Assembly (NCBI GenBank): GCA_001931905.2
Contig: MSJI02000886.1
Coordinates: 1-64,000 of the forward strand
From: Cladosporium sp. IMV 00045
Taxonomy: Eukaryota > Ascomycota > Dothideomycetes > Cladosporiales > Cladosporiaceae
Direction: 5' to 3'
Length of the DNA stretch: 64,000 nt
The notes below the pieces were generated by a model. That model worked only from the letters and a program-made list of their open reading frames with translations, was not told where the DNA came from and did not search any database. The number at the start of each line of letters is the position of its first letter. The stretch's first letter is position 1. The position numbers and the translations under genes were made by a program. Below are positions 1 through 12,187 of the stretch, piece by piece.

Positions 1-1713
1 GTGGGGATCTTGTCCTGGTGCATGGGAGGGGTGCTGACGCCGACCTTCTCCTCTTGGCGGGCGGCGATGATGTTGGAGGGACGCTCGACGGGTTTGGAGA
101 TCTCTTCGAAGGGACTGGAAGGCTCCTCGTCGGAGGACTGGGCATCTTTGTCGGCGAACTTGTTGGCCATGTCAGACATGGACTGCTGGTTGTCCTTCAT
201 GGAAGGGATCTCGCGGGGAGTGGCAGGCTGGGACTCCTCTTGCTTCGGCTCGGCCTTGGGAGCAGCCGCGGGCGCAGGCGCAGGGGTACCGACGGTCTTT
301 GCGGGAGCTGCCTTAGGAGCTGCCTCGGCAGCGTATTCTTTCGGCGCCTGGCCCTCATGGAGGTCGCCCATGTCAACCTTGGCAGGACGAGCAGTCTTGC
401 CCTCCAACCATTCGGCGCTGGACATGGCAGGCTTGATGCCAACGGCGGGAGGGTAGATGTCGTCCTGGAAGACTTCGGCGCGTCTGGGCACGACGAAAGA
501 GATAGGCTCGATAAGCGAATCGTTGACGGTCTTGAAAGCGCGCATGACCTCGTTGGCATGAGTGTTGACGCCACGCTTGGGCATGAACGCGATACCACGT
601 TGAGGTTCAGGAGACTTGTACTCGCTGAGTGGCTCGAACTTGTCGTTCTCATATTCGTAGTAGCGGATGTTGCCGTCACCCTTGCCGGCAAGGTAGAGCA
701 TCTGGCTGCCGTCATCCCAGAAGGGCATGCAGATACCAGATTGAGAGTCAAGGTAGGTGAAGTCGCCAATGGGCGCAGAGGGGTTGCGAGGGTCCCAAAG
801 ACCGAGCTGGCGATCGCTCATCTTGCTGAAACCGGTGGTGGCGACTCTGTCGTGGTCGCCGAGCCAGCAGACTCTGCTGCTCTTTGCGCCGCTGTGGCCA
901 GCCACCTCGTGGGCCGGCTTCTCCTGGCGGACATCCCAGAATCGCAGCTTCTTGTCGCGAGAAGAAGTGACGAGCATGTTGCCCTCGGAGCTCCATGAAA
1001 GCGATTGAACCATGTCGTTGTGCTTGAGAGTGATCTTAGGCTTTCCATCTTCCAGATCCCAGACCTTGACAGTGTAGTCGCCAGACGAGGACGCAAGGAC
1101 GTTCTCAGCGGCCGGGTTGAACAGCACGTGGCCAACCTTTCTGCAGGGAGTCAGCCACCGTTTGCGACTAGAGGTATACACCCAATGTTATCCATCCTAC
1201 CTTCCATGTCCGGTCAACTTTCCAACCGGCATCACATCCTCGGGCTCCTCGGCATCGGTGCGCAGGGTGAAGTTGTCCGGCACCTTCCACAAGCACACCT
1301 TTCCGTCGTCGCTGGCACTGGCGACAATGTCATCGTCGAAAGGGCTCCAGTCGTGATCCAGCACGGCGGCAGTGTGTCCCCTGAACAATGGCATCACCTC
1401 CGGCAGCTTTCCACGCTCCTCCAGAGGGATGACGGCGAATGCGCCGCCGCCCGAGGCCTCCCAGTTGACGGACAGGTATTTGGGGTTGCATTTGACGAGG
1501 TTGGTGTCCCAGGCGTTCTTGCTGATGCGCAGGTTATCGTAGCATTGTTCGCGTCTGCTCGGCTGTCCGAAGACGTGCCCTGTGTGTGTCGCGTGGTCAG
1601 TACCTACTGTTCATGCTCATATGCGACGACTCGGCCGCGATGCGATGATCGAGGGGCTGGTGTTGGTCGGCGGGCTTACGATACTTGGACGCTCTCACGA
1701 AGCGGCCAGACAT
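1..1713 (-). CDS. crn1: Coronin, actin-binding WD40 protein (5' part; C-terminus lies outside the window)
   Basis: Coronin binds and bundles F-actin and regulates Arp2/3 and cofilin at cortical actin patches. Exons read on the minus strand are 1713-1680, 1579-1201 and 1140 to beyond base 1. The start encodes MSGRFVRASKYR, continuing after the first intron with HVFGQ, the near-invariant coronin N-terminus. WD40 segments follow, including GHTAAVLDHDWSPFDD, VCLWKVP and, across the second intron, GHGRKVGHVLFNP. The part nearest base 1 is the Ala/Pro/Glu-rich linker that precedes the trimeric coiled coil, so the coiled coil itself is missing from the window. Both introns have GT/AG ends, and about 517 codons are present. 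The gene is head-to-head with the fucosidase gene. Identification is secure; only the exact junctions are inferred. Confidence 0.93.
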
Positions 1714-2373
1714 GTTTGTGTCTCCTTTATGTGTGCGAAAAAGGCGTTGTTGGGGAAAAGAATGGCGGCGGTGGTGTCAATTGGCGATATGCAGTGTGTT
1801 TTTGTTGTCCTATTCCAGACCCGGCCCTGTCCAGCTTCCACCTGTGCTTTGTCCCTCTGGCTGGCTGGCGACTTGTAAGGGTGGCAGGGTGGGTCCTTTG
1901 ATGAATCCGGCCCTAGCGCGGTGGAGCCTGCCCCAAACGCAGGGAGAACTTCACAATTGCATGAGCAGCCTCTCCTTCTTCAGTAATTCCATTAATCAAT
2001 CCATTAATCAATTCTGTTGTACCTCACTTGACATCTTGGTGAGGACATCATCATCGATTCGTGCATACTCGGTCCCACTTCACTCCGAACTCTATCTTCT
2101 CGACGATCACCTTGTTATGTTACCTTTCCATCTCCACCGTCAGCCCCAAACACTGCGGGGAAGCATACGATATGCCTCTTGACAAGGAGACAAGCATGCA
2201 TCGCCGTTGGGCCCTTTATCCAAGCTTTGACACGATGTCACCTTGAATCAAGTTGTAGGCATGAATATTAGGCAGTCGATGTAGTCTCTCCCTGCTACAT
2301 ATAGGGTGTCGTCTCTACATGTGGCCCCGTCACCGAAACGTTTCACTCGTGTTGTAGACCTCAGTCTGTTCGC
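1714..2373. promoter_or_regulatory. Divergent intergenic region between coronin and fucosidase
   Basis: These 660 bases lie between two divergent start codons and must hold both promoters. A TATA-like ACATATAGG sits near 2297-2305, about 70 bp before the fucosidase start. The rest shows T/C-rich stretches and no convincing open frame or RNA gene. Confidence 0.5.
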
Positions 2374-5049
2374 ATGCGAGTTTCAAAGAGTTGCAACATG
2401 AAACGATCCACACTAGCTCTTGCTGCAGCTCTAAACATATTCCATTCTTCCTGTGTGGCTCAGGATGGGCTCGTCATCAATCCGAAAAATGCAGACCATG
2501 GCGGTAGTGGTGGGCGCACCATCCCGATGGACCTGTCCGATCTAGTCAACAACCGTGCGTTTGCCATGTCGTCCGGTGATGCAGATTTCGATGGATTGCA
2601 CTCAGGATACCCAGCACAATATCTGCCAGAGGCGGAATTCACATACTCTGGAGTGAGATACAACTTCCCTCAATACCAGGAATCGGGCAACGACAATGTC
2701 CTCGCACAGGGCCAAAATCTCAGACCGGAGAAGGGTCGTTATATCAGCGTTCACATGCTCGCAGCAGCCGAGAGCGCCATAGCTACTGGTTTCGTCAACA
2801 CCACGTATTCGGACAACTCCACGGCGTCTGCTCCAATTCTTATTGACCCCTACAAGGATTGGCCGTACCCTTACGGCGGCGACATCATCTTTCCGTACAC
2901 TCTTGCGAATGACAGCGTAGACTATAATCGATCTATGATTTTTCAGAGCGTTACTTGGCTGGACTCTTCCAAGGAACTCACCAGTCTCCAGCTACCCAAC
3001 GTCACTTCTGGTGCGGCCGGTGACCCAGGTGGTGAAGCTGAAGACACGAGATTGCACATCTTTGCCGTGACACTGGTCCCCGCAACAGAGACTGGAATCG
3101 CTCTGGAAGTGCAGTATGCCCGATCGACTCAGATGTGGGTAGAGGGTACGAACAAAACTCAAATTGTGGAGGCTGTGATCAACAATGTTGGCGAGGAGTG
3201 GGTGCTTGCCAACAACAGCGTCCGCGTCACAGTCGAATCTCCAGGACTCAGAACTGTCCAACCAGGCGTGATCAATCGACTGAGGCCAGGTGATCAAGCG
3301 CGTGTCCAAGTTGGTGTCGTCAATGCCAACGGTACCGCTGCGGGAACAAGTGGTCAGGCGACTATCCGCATCAACGGACAAGGCGTGCAAGCCAGCTATC
3401 CCTTCAATGCTACATACGGCATTGCCCCGTACGAAGCGACATATGAGAGCATCTACAGCCATGAAAGTCCGACATGGTTCGGTACATCAGCAAAGTACGG
3501 CATCTTCATTCATTGGGGAGTATACAGTGTACCTGCCTGGGGTAATTCCGGCGAGAATGGTCAGTACATCATGCCTTTACAGAACCCATCATACTGACCG
3601 AAATAACAGAATCCTACGCCGAATGGTACTGGTGGAGGCAGAATCAAGGCCCAGGACAATCAGATCGAACCTGGGAGTACCACCTGGAAACGTACGGCGA
3701 GAACATCGTGTACGACGATTTCATCGAAAACTTCACCGCCTCAGTGTTCGAGCCCAAAGAGTGGGTGGATTTATTCGCCGATGCGGGTGCGCAGTATTTT
3801 GTGCAAGTCTCGAAACACCACGACGGCTATGCCATCTTCGACTTGCCAGCGAATGTCTCGAACAGAACGAGCGTTGCGCTTCCTCCCCATCGGAACCTTC
3901 TTCAGGAGATCTTCGATGCTGCAGACGAGTATCAACCGCATTTGCACAAGGGAACTTATTACTCTCTACCAGAATGGTTTCACCCAGATTACAAGGAATA
4001 TGGCTTCGGTTCATGGTACGTTCCACCAAAGCAAAACAACCAACTTCCAAACCTCAACCTAACCCCCTCCCAGGCCCGGCGGCAACGCTACCAACCCCTA
4101 CACCAACGCCACCCTCCCCTACACCGGCTACGTGCCCGTAAAAAACTACATCAGCGACCTCATCATCCCCGAAATGCAAACCCTCGCCTCCATGGGCACG
4201 GAAATAATGTGGTGCGACATCGGCGGCCCCAACCTAACAGCAGACTTCGCCGCCTCCTACTTCAACAACGCCGCTGCCTCGGGCAAACAAGTCCTCCTCA
4301 ACAACCGCTGCGGCCTGCCGGGCGACTTCGACACGCCCGAATACGCGCGCTACGACGCCGTCCAAGTGCGCAAATGGGAAAGCAACCTGGGCATGGACCC
4401 CTTCAGCTACGGCTACAACCGCGCCACGCCGGACGAGGCCTACCTCAAACCGGGCGCGATCGTCACGAGTCTTGTGGACATTGTGTCGAAGAATGGGAAT
4501 TTTTTGTTGGATGTCGGACCCACCGCGAATGGGACGATTATTGCAATCCAGCAGAGGAACTTGCGTGAAGCGGGGACGTGGATTAAAGAGCATGCGGAAG
4601 CCATCTTCAATACGACGTATTGGTTCGTGACGCCGGAGGAGGGGCAGGCGGTGCGGTTCACGCAGAGTCAGGATGCGTTTTATATCACTACGCTGTATCC
4701 GCCGAATGGAACGTTGGTACTCGACTCGCCGGTGCCGTGGATGGAGGGGGATGATGTGAGGGTTGTGGGAGGGAATAGGAATGGGGAAGTGGTTCCTTCG
4801 AGATTGCTGGGGAATGGGAGTTTGGAGTTGACGGTTGGGGAGGAGGTTAGGGATGCGGATCGGTATGCTTGGGTTTTCAAGATTGATTTTGGGGGAGTGC
4901 AGGCTGGGAATGGAAGTGCGGTCACAGGCACGAGGCCTGGTGGGACGGGTGGGCCTGTTGATACGCAGACGACGAGCGATGGTGGTCGGTTGGAGGCTTG
5001 TCTGGGCATGATGCTGGCTTTGGTTGTGTTGATGGCGTTCGTCGCTTGA
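2374..5049 (+). CDS. Secreted, probably GPI-anchored alpha-L-fucosidase (GH29)
   Basis: GH29 enzymes remove alpha-linked L-fucose from glycans by a retaining mechanism. Exons are 2374-3559, 3610-4015 and 4074-5049, giving 855 aa; the sum is a multiple of three. A signal peptide follows the first Met, and the second Met at 2398 (MKRSTLALAAALNIFH) is an equally good start. About 350 residues of N-terminal accessory sequence precede the catalytic barrel, which opens with WFGTSAKYGIFIHWGVYSVPAW. SKHHDGYAIF holds the conserved His-His pair, and the Asp of EIMWCDIGGP fits the family's nucleophile. Many N-glycosylation sequons are present. The C-terminus has a Ser/Thr/Gly-rich spacer and then a hydrophobic tail (CLGMMLALVVLMAFVA), which is the layout of a GPI-attachment signal, so a plasma-membrane or wall location is inferred. 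Confidence 0.9.
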
Positions 5050-5289
5050 GGCTCCATGTCGACGATCTAGACAATACAGTGGCAGTGTCAACGAATGAAA
5101 TTGTTTACGACTACGCACATGATGATGCAAATAATTGTCTTGAGCGCAGAGTGAATGACTTTAGTGAACGTATTTGGTCAGTATCGGTGAACAAAAGGGG
5201 TGTACAAGCATGTTGAGATGCCTAAATGTGATGCGTGTGGCTGTTGAAGGCACAAAAGAATGAATTTTATTCCACTCCTGACATCTTGA

Positions 5290-6900
5290 TCAGTAGTCAT
5301 CTCCACGAGAGATGATCTCTTTGCAGTTCGGCTTGAGCAGAACAGTCTGTGAAAAGTAAGTTATGTCAGTAACCATCTCCAGACCTTATCCAACTCGGAA
5401 GATTACTCACATGCTCAAACTGCGCAACATACGAGCCAGGAATATCCACCAACGGCTCGTAGTAGTCGACAATGCCTTCCGAGATGAGAGACTTCATGCC
5501 AAGATGATAGTTCTTCACACCCAGATGCTCCAGATAGCGTCTGGAGAACACCAGCGTCCCGAAGTTCTCATCAATCGTCTTGAGCAAAGCCCTAGCAGGC
5601 CCGGATCTCACGTCAGAGGTATTGACGTTCTCGACGCGGCCATAGCCATAGACTCCAACATCATCTCTGATGCGAGCCCTGCCCGTGCTGCCGAAAGTTT
5701 CGATGGCGAAAACGTCGCCTTCTTCCATGCGTTGATTGGTCACCGCCTTGACGAAGGGGACTTGCTTGTCTCCGTGGATTTTGTAGCGCAGGATGTCGTG
5801 GCCTGTGAGGCCGCGGATTGCTTTGACGGGGATGGTCTTGCCTTTCAGCTCGACTTCGTAGCTTTCCATTGTTTCTTGGATGACCTCGCTGATGTGGTCG
5901 ATGCGGGCGTCGATGCCGGCTTCCTGTGGAAAGGGTTAGCTGAGTTGCTATAATAAGTTTGCAGCTTTTCGCCTACCTGAAGTCCAGCATTCGTCGCTGC
6001 CTTTACAGCAGCGATCAGGTTGTCATAGACAGGATTGGCAGCCACAGTGAAAGCGCTATCAACAATCCTGCCGTTGACGTGGACGCCGAAATCAATCTTC
6101 AGCACATCGTCGTGTTGGAGAATGACTTCCTTCGCTCCCGGGTTGGGAGTCCAATGGGCAGCTACGTTGTTGAGAGCCAAGCCGGTGGGGAAACCCATGC
6201 CAGCCTTGAGAGCGTCGCCAGTTTCAGTGCCTGCATGCCCGACCAGAGCACGTACGCCCGTTTCGATCTCTTCGGCCAGCTTACTCATGGTGACGCCTGG
6301 CTTTGCAATCGTCTGAACATATTGACGGACCTGGCGGTGAGTTTCGGCGGCTTTGCGGTAGTCTTTCAGGAAGTCGCCATCCATCTTCGCCATGGCCGCT
6401 TCGTGACGGAGTTCCTCGGCCGTGGTGCGCTGGAGGTTCTCGTTGCTTGCCCGATACTCAACAAGCTCTCCCTCTGGACAGCTTTCGTCCCGAAAAATGT
6501 TGCCGAGCTCGACTCGCGGGGGCACAGTCTGCTGCCCACCGGAAGAGCTCGACTTCTTTTTCTTCTTGTTGTTCTTGCGTTTTTTCTTCTTGCCTGCGAG
6601 AGTCAGATAATGAAGGGCGAGTGATATGCAAGAGAGCCTACCAGCATTTGGCTCACCGTCGAGCTTTACGGCGGCCTCGGCGTTATCGTCGTCGTCATCT
6701 CCATCTTCACCCTCGCCCACGAGCGTTCCAAGCAGAAGTCCACTTGCTGCAGCTGATTTGGGAGGGTTGACGTTGGCGATGGCAGCTCCAGCTGACGAGC
6801 CGCCTACAGGAACGTTAGCTTTGCACAAACGCATGTTACGGAGCTGTCACTTCATACCATTTGGGCCTTCATGGCCTCCTTCTGGTGTTTTCGATCCCAT
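5290..6900 (-). CDS. map2: Methionine aminopeptidase 2 (MetAP2)
   Basis: MetAP2 is a dinuclear metal enzyme that removes the initiator Met from nascent proteins on cytosolic ribosomes. Five exons (6900-6858, 6803-6642, 6593-5977, 5923-5411 and 5346-5290) join to 463 aa, and every junction has GT/AG ends. The N-terminal extension carries an acidic run (EDGDDDDDN) followed by a poly-Lys block ([13 protein letters not shown]), which is typical of eukaryotic MetAP2 and absent from MetAP1. The catalytic domain shows AAHWTPNPG with the active-site His, [18 protein letters not shown] with metal-binding Asp residues, and a C-terminal ending in RGDDY. It shares a 351-bp divergent promoter region with the acyltransferase gene. 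Confidence 0.95.
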
Positions 6901-7251
6901 GACGTGCACTGATCAGTCATACCACGTCTTCCACTTCTTGATGTCACAGATTAAATCAGGAAGGCTTCTGGTTTCTTTATATAAAAATCTCACCTTAGCC
7001 TTGTCATGGCGCAGGGCGTGAATCGGATTGTCGCCAGGCTCAATCTGGTTTAGCGCACACAACCCTAAAAGTGCTTCATCTCTACAATTGATAGGGAGTA
7101 GACACAGAAAGACTTGTAAATCCTTCGTCGCTACGCATTGACCCTCGGTCAACGCCGGTGCCGAGCCACAGGCAGCAGTATCAATAAACCCATTTTTACC
7201 AAATAGCAATCACGAGTTCTTTGTGACATATTAACCCACTCCGCATCAGAG
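6901..7251. promoter_or_regulatory. Divergent promoter region of MetAP2 and acyltransferase
   Basis: This 351-bp gap separates two divergent starts. It contains TTTATATAAAAA at about 6976-6987, a TATA-like element near the MetAP2 side. No gene is seen here. Confidence 0.45.
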
Positions 7252-8833
7252 ATGTCCACTCTTGATCAATCAAACCTTCTTATCACTGGGAGAAGACGAA
7301 AAGCCGGTAAGGCTCGAATAGTCGCTCAAGACGAATGCCGCTGACACTGAGGAAGGCTGCAGTGAGCGTCGTTGCATCACAAGACAAGATGTTGGTCACC
7401 AACACACATTGGTTGTTGGCGGTGTATACACATCGAACACAACCAACGATTTGCTCAAACTGAAAGATGGCAAGCGACCATTCGTTGCAGCATTGAGGCT
7501 CTGCATAAAAGAGCATCCGATTCTGAGTACAGTCATCATCGGAGGAGATACTGAGTCCCCTGAGTTCGCTACACCGAAGACGCTGGACCTCAACAAGCAT
7601 ATTGAAATTCGGAACTCTTCAGATCTTCCTGAAGATAAGCAAATCGAGAGACATCTTGAGGCAGTCAGTGATGACCAGTTCTCGTTGTTGCATACAACGC
7701 CGCCATGGAAGGTCGTGCTCGCACCTCTGAATCCCGGAGAGAATTCTGCGCCTACGAGACTACTGGTCCTGTTCGCTTACTACCACTCGCATGGCGACGG
7801 AAAATCAGGCCTTGCGTTCCACAAGTCATTTCTGAGAGGACTCTCTCAGCAATCCGCAAGGCATTTTGATCCCAGCAGCTCAGTTAGTTTCATTTGTGAG
7901 CCGCCTGCAAACAAGCTGTTACCTCCGATTGAAGAGGCGGGTAAGCTGTCCTTGTCCTGGTCGTATCTACTTTCACCTTTGATCGGGGCTTATCTTCCAA
8001 CTTCAATTGCCTCATTACTTGGGATCCGCGCCACTTGGATCCCTCAAGGTGGCAATGTATGGCGAGGACGAGATCTCACTTTCGACCCAAGCAACTTTGT
8101 CACTGGCCTTGTGTCACTGAGCATTGATCCTACCACCATGCGTGGAGCACTCGGTTGTTGCAAAGCACAGCGGGCAACCTTCACCGGCGTTCTTACGCAA
8201 CTGATTGTTCGAGTATTGAGCGCATCAAAAAGCGAAGCCAATGCGGCAGATATCTTCACCTCTCAGATAGCGGTGAACATGCGGCACTTGTTCAACGGCG
8301 CATACTCAGACGACAGCATGACAAACTGTGTTACGGGCTACAGTGAGACTATTCAATGTCAGCCTTATCATCGATCGACTGGATGGGCAACACATGATTC
8401 AGACTTCTGGGAAGCTGCGCGTAGTACCAGTGCAAATCTGGCTAGAGCAGCGAGCACTCTACACAACCAGCCTATCGGTCTGCTGCAATACCTTCAAGAG
8501 TTCCGTCCTTGGACTCTCGGGCAGATCGGAAAAGAACGCGAGTCCTCGTTTGAGATCAGCAATCTGGGCGTCTTTTCTCCCGATGCTCCGCCAAGTAAAG
8601 AAGAGCAGTCGATCAAGATAGAGAAGGTCGTTTTCTCCCAACCGGCCAATGCGTCAGGGGCACTGCTGAACTTCAACCCAATTTCCGTGAAAGGCGGACC
8701 ACTGGTGATGACCGTAACGTGGCAGCGCGGAGTCTTAGATCTAGCAGAAGGTGAAGACGAAGACACGTTTGTACGAAAGGTGTGCTCGGCTTTAGAGGCA
8801 GATATCCGTGAGCTTGCAGAGTTTGCTTTGTAA
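7252..8833 (+). CDS. Alcohol acetyltransferase-like HxxxD acyltransferase (AATase family)
   Basis: This protein resembles fungal AATase-type (PF07247-like) O-acyltransferases of the BAHD/condensation superfamily, which move an acyl group from CoA to an alcohol or amine. Exons 7252-7306 and 7356-8833 give 510 aa. The short first exon is inferred from the only nearby ATG, a GT donor, a CTGAC branch site and an AAG acceptor; it puts CITRQDVGHQHTLVVGGVY in the place where family members have a similar N-terminal strand. The active-site motif is visible as HSHGD (HxxxD) in YYHSHGDGKSGLAFH. The substrate is unknown. It faces the ToxD-like reductase tail to tail. Family placement is fairly sure, while the first exon and the substrate are not. 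Confidence 0.75.
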
Positions 8834-9504
8834 CCCTTTGCCAGTGAGCTTTGCCTTAAACAAGTGCGGACGGGATATAGATCAATGTACACTACACTAC
8901 ATTAATGTTTAGATCACTCTTACTTGGCTTTCCGAAAACACAGCATCATTCAAAACTTGAACTCTTACGAAGAAACGTCGATTGTAAGATTAGATTGCGT
9001 TCATGTTGAATACCTTTCAAGGCTCTCGTCGTTATAAGATTTAGGAATCATCTTTTGCCTTACTTGATTTAGAAGAATTTTCGAAGTGCTCAGGAACATC
9101 GAGAGAAGCATATGTGCCTGCATTCTGTCAGTTCCAGGCATACTCATGTCTGATCACGGGAGTATCCCACCCGCATGTATATGATGATATTGATGACATG
9201 TATAGCCCGTCAATCCTGCTCTCGGCACCTTTCGCAAGGCTCGATGCGCGAGAGTCAATTCCGCCGTTCTACCGTCCTTGCATCAACAGGAGAACAATGC
9301 TTTCAATGGGACAGCTAAGCTCGAAGGTAAGTGCTCATCGTAGAATAGTCGTCAGCGATCATCCTGATCGCCCGATCCATATCGAACTGGAAGGTAAAAC
9401 GGAACTGCAGACTCTCACAACGACAGTAACAATTCGTTGCCTTCAAAGCCTATAGATACGACTCAGACCCCTCCTATGGTCGATCAACAACAACGAAACA
9501 ACCC
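8834..9504. other. Convergent 3' intergenic region
   Basis: These 671 bases separate the 3' ends of the acyltransferase and the ToxD-like reductase. The stretch is moderately A/T-rich and has only short frames lacking an ATG or recognisable sequence. No RNA gene or repeat was recognised. Confidence 0.4.
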
Positions 9505-10804
9505 TCACGCAGTCTCCCCAACCCTATAAACCAACTTCTCACCACTGACCTTCCCCATCTTCAACAGCTCCAACCCCTCCAAAACGCCCTGCAAACCCCC
9601 AGCGCCAATCTTAGGCGGATGCGGGCGCAGTTTGCCCTCAGCATAAAGCCTTGCAGCAACATTCGCAAACTCTGACGCGATCTTATAATCGTCTGGTTGA
9701 GCCGGAAAGTCCCTTCCGAACTTGGTGAAAGCCTCGCCCATGGCGGTGTAGCCGAAGACGTGCTGTGATGTGTCAGATGCAATGGACTCAAATGGTAGTG
9801 GTGGTGGTGGTAGTTGGACGGCGATCTCACCTCATTCTCAACATCAGCACGACTGTGTTTGGCGTCAAGGAGGTAGACGACCTTGCCTCCGGACGAGGAG
9901 ACAGCGGCGCAAGCGATTTCCGGCGAGCCGTTTTCGCTAATGGTATCGAAAACGTATTTTAGGCGGTCGTTGGTGAAGGAGTTGATTTTCTTGCCGCACT
10001 CTGGGTCGTTGTAGTCGAAGGCTGCTTGGGCGCCGAGGGATTTGACGAACTTGTTCGGATTGTTAGGTGGTGTTTTCAAGACCTTCTGTCCGATCAAGTA
10101 TGATACTCACGTCGAAGTTGCGAGGGCTGCAGGTGGTGACGACCTTGTACCCGGACCTGGCAGATATAGTCAGCTTTGCTCCAGCGAGGGGTTTCAGCAA
10201 ATCACTCACAGCCTAGCACACTGAATCGCCATAGTACCCATAGCAGTACTACCACCATAGACAAAAACCCACTGATCGCTCTCGCCCTTCTGCGTGCCAG
10301 GAAACGGCAACGCGAGCTTCTGATACAATCCCAGACCAATCGTCACAATAGCAACCCCAGTCGTGGCAGCTTCGTCGGCAGAAAGGCGCTCCGGCACCTT
10401 GTACGTACCGCCTTCTTTGACCATGCAGTACTCGGCAAAACAGCCATCTTCGGGCTCAGAAGAGTTGGAGCCATGAGTGACGCCAGCGATCAGATCGCCG
10501 GGTTTGTAGTCTTTGGTGCATCCTGGGCCGAGGGAAACGACGGTGCCGCTGAAGTCGCAGCCGACTGTGACGCCTGGGGTTGCGAGCTGTGGGACATTGA
10601 CGTGTTTCCTACATGCAGGTTAGCTTCGATTTAAATCGACAAACCACATACTTGTTTGCGACTGTACCAGTCCGTTGGATTGATCGCAACACTCTTCACT
10701 TTGACGAGGATGTAGGTGTCTCGCAACCTGGGCAATGGGACGGTTTGCACCTCGGCTTTGCCGGGCGATACGATCTTGATGGCTTTCATGGTTTGGGGTG
10801 CCAT
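9505..10804 (-). CDS. ToxD-like zinc-binding-type enoyl reductase / quinone oxidoreductase (MDR)
   Basis: This belongs to the medium-chain reductases of the ToxD/trans-enoyl-reductase group, NADPH enzymes often found beside polyketide genes. Exons are 10804-10668, 10608-10210, 10156-10111, 10049-9831 and 9762-9505, giving 352 aa in frame throughout. Landmarks are [14 protein letters not shown] at the start, NPTDWKHV across intron 1, [10 protein letters not shown], a Rossmann segment [26 protein letters not shown], and [13 protein letters not shown]. No structural-zinc Cys cluster is present, as expected for this branch. One acceptor, AACAAG before FVKSLG, is AAG rather than CAG. A TATA-like GGATATATAA lies about 100 bp upstream on this strand. 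No backbone synthase is nearby, so its pathway is unknown. Confidence 0.85.
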
Positions 10805-11512
10805 TTTGATATATATTTCTAGTCTCAAGCAAGTCGACAGGTAGGTAGAAGAGCGAGATAGGTGTTTCTGTGAAAATGGACTGAACGCTGCCCCGCTCGA
10901 TTATATATCCTCTTTACTGCGGTGCTTATGCTGACATACCCTGAGCCAACATATGCACTTCAGCTTGAAGGATTCCGGTTTCGCAAAAGAGCGGCATTGT
11001 CCCAATTCCTAGGTCATGGTGTGGCTGAACACCTTGTATTCGCTTAGTACTTATTGACTGCGACTCTGAGGGCATTTTATGTCCGGGCCATTTATGCAAT
11101 TGAAAACAAAGTGAGTGATGTAGCTTCGTGAACTGGATATCGTTATCCCAGATGCATCGCCGACGTTGCTTAGCAATCATGCCAGATCGGCGGCATAAGC
11201 TCGAGGCGAAATCCGGCTCATCGATCCTGCCATCTCGTTGTTTTGATAGATCTCACAAAGAATGATGAAGGCGTGCTTTCGGTGTGCGGATTGCATCGGT
11301 TTAGCTGCAGTAGGCCGAGGATTCACATTCATGAGGCTTACGAACTGCTTCATGCATAATAATGCACAAGTTGATAGTGATAGACAGTCATGTTCTTTTC
11401 CGCCAGTACAAATTGACTTCTAGCAATAATCGTACAGATATGCGGCTTGTCAAAGCTGCGTTTATCAGCCTGCTACTGTGTACGCAGCCATTCGCTCACA
11501 GGCGTGTTTCCA
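10805..11512. other. Intergenic region upstream of the ToxD-like gene
   Basis: This 708-bp region holds the ToxD-like promoter (TATATA at about 10901-10908) and the 3' flank of the DUF1772 gene. Nothing else was recognised. Confidence 0.4.
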
Positions 11513-12187
11513 TCACTCAGTCAAAGTAGCCCACAGTCCCAACACACCAGCGACGAGCGGTGCGAGCACTCTAATACCGTTGCGTCCATTCCATTGCTTG
11601 AGCATCTTCTGTACCTTTGCCTTCTCATACTCCTCTGCACTGAAAGGCGAGTCCTCGAACGGCTCAAACTCCTCCACAGGCGTGATCGCAGGCCTCTTCT
11701 CACTGCTCTGACCGGGCACGCTCAACAGACCTCCTGTGGTGCTTGTCTCTGGTTTGTGCTCGAGAGATGGGGTTGCTTGCGGCTTGTGGGCGGGCGCATC
11801 GGCGAGTCGCACAAGTTTCTCTGTTGCTTCGCCCATAAGCACGACCGTCCAGGGGATGACGCTGAACATGGCTGCTGCGGCACCGGCGTATAATTTCCAT
11901 GTTGAAGGCGATCGGGCGTTTTGATGCGAGTGGTATGCGAGGAAGCCGAAGGCGACGACGGAGAGGATCTCGGCGGGAGGGAGGGTTCTCTTGCCAGCGC
12001 GGTAGGTCAGGGCGAATTGCTGAGCGGCGGTTTGGGCGGAGGAAGCATCGTCGGTGGTGCTGTGCAGGATGCTGGGGATTATGCCGGCAGAGGTGGTGAA
12101 GAGGCTACCGGCTGTGATGAATGAAGCGGCGATTGCGAGGCCTTTGGTGGCCGCCACCAAGGTTGGTGAAGGCGAGGTTGTTGCCAT
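11513..12187 (-). CDS. DUF1772 (anthrone oxygenase-like) membrane protein
   Basis: This single-exon gene encodes 224 aa. Hydrophobic segments lie near residues 12-35 (ATKGLAIAASFITAGSLFTT), 75-85 (ILSVVAFGFLAYH) and 100-120 (LYAGAAAAMFSVIPWTVVLMG), with a fourth at the C-terminus (IRVLAPLVAGVLGLWATL). This layout, with the sequence SVIPWTVVLM preceding a charged segment, matches the DUF1772 family. That family includes small membrane oxygenases that oxidise anthrones in aromatic polyketide pathways as well as many uncharacterised proteins. A polar Pro/Thr/Glu insert of about 70 residues separates the third and fourth membrane segments. Catalysis is not shown by the sequence, and no polyketide synthase is present. 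Family assignment is moderate to good. Confidence 0.7.
   Translation of the reverse strand: MATTSPSPTLVAATKGLAIAASFITAGSLFTTSAGIIPSILHSTTDDASSAQTAAQQFALTYRAGKRTLPPAEILSVVAFGFLAYHSHQNARSPSTWKLYAGAAAAMFSVIPWTVVLMGEATEKLVRLADAPAHKPQATPSLEHKPETSTTGGLLSVPGQSSEKRPAITPVEEFEPFEDSPFSAEEYEKAKVQKMLKQWNGRNGIRVLAPLVAGVLGLWATLTE

Noticed and set aside
18..998. 326-codon plus-strand frame at the window start
   Set aside because: It is antisense to coronin exon 3, which is confidently identified.
9114..9455. 113-codon plus-strand frame
   Set aside because: It begins at GTG rather than ATG and has no recognisable features; it overlaps the 3' flank of two convergent genes.
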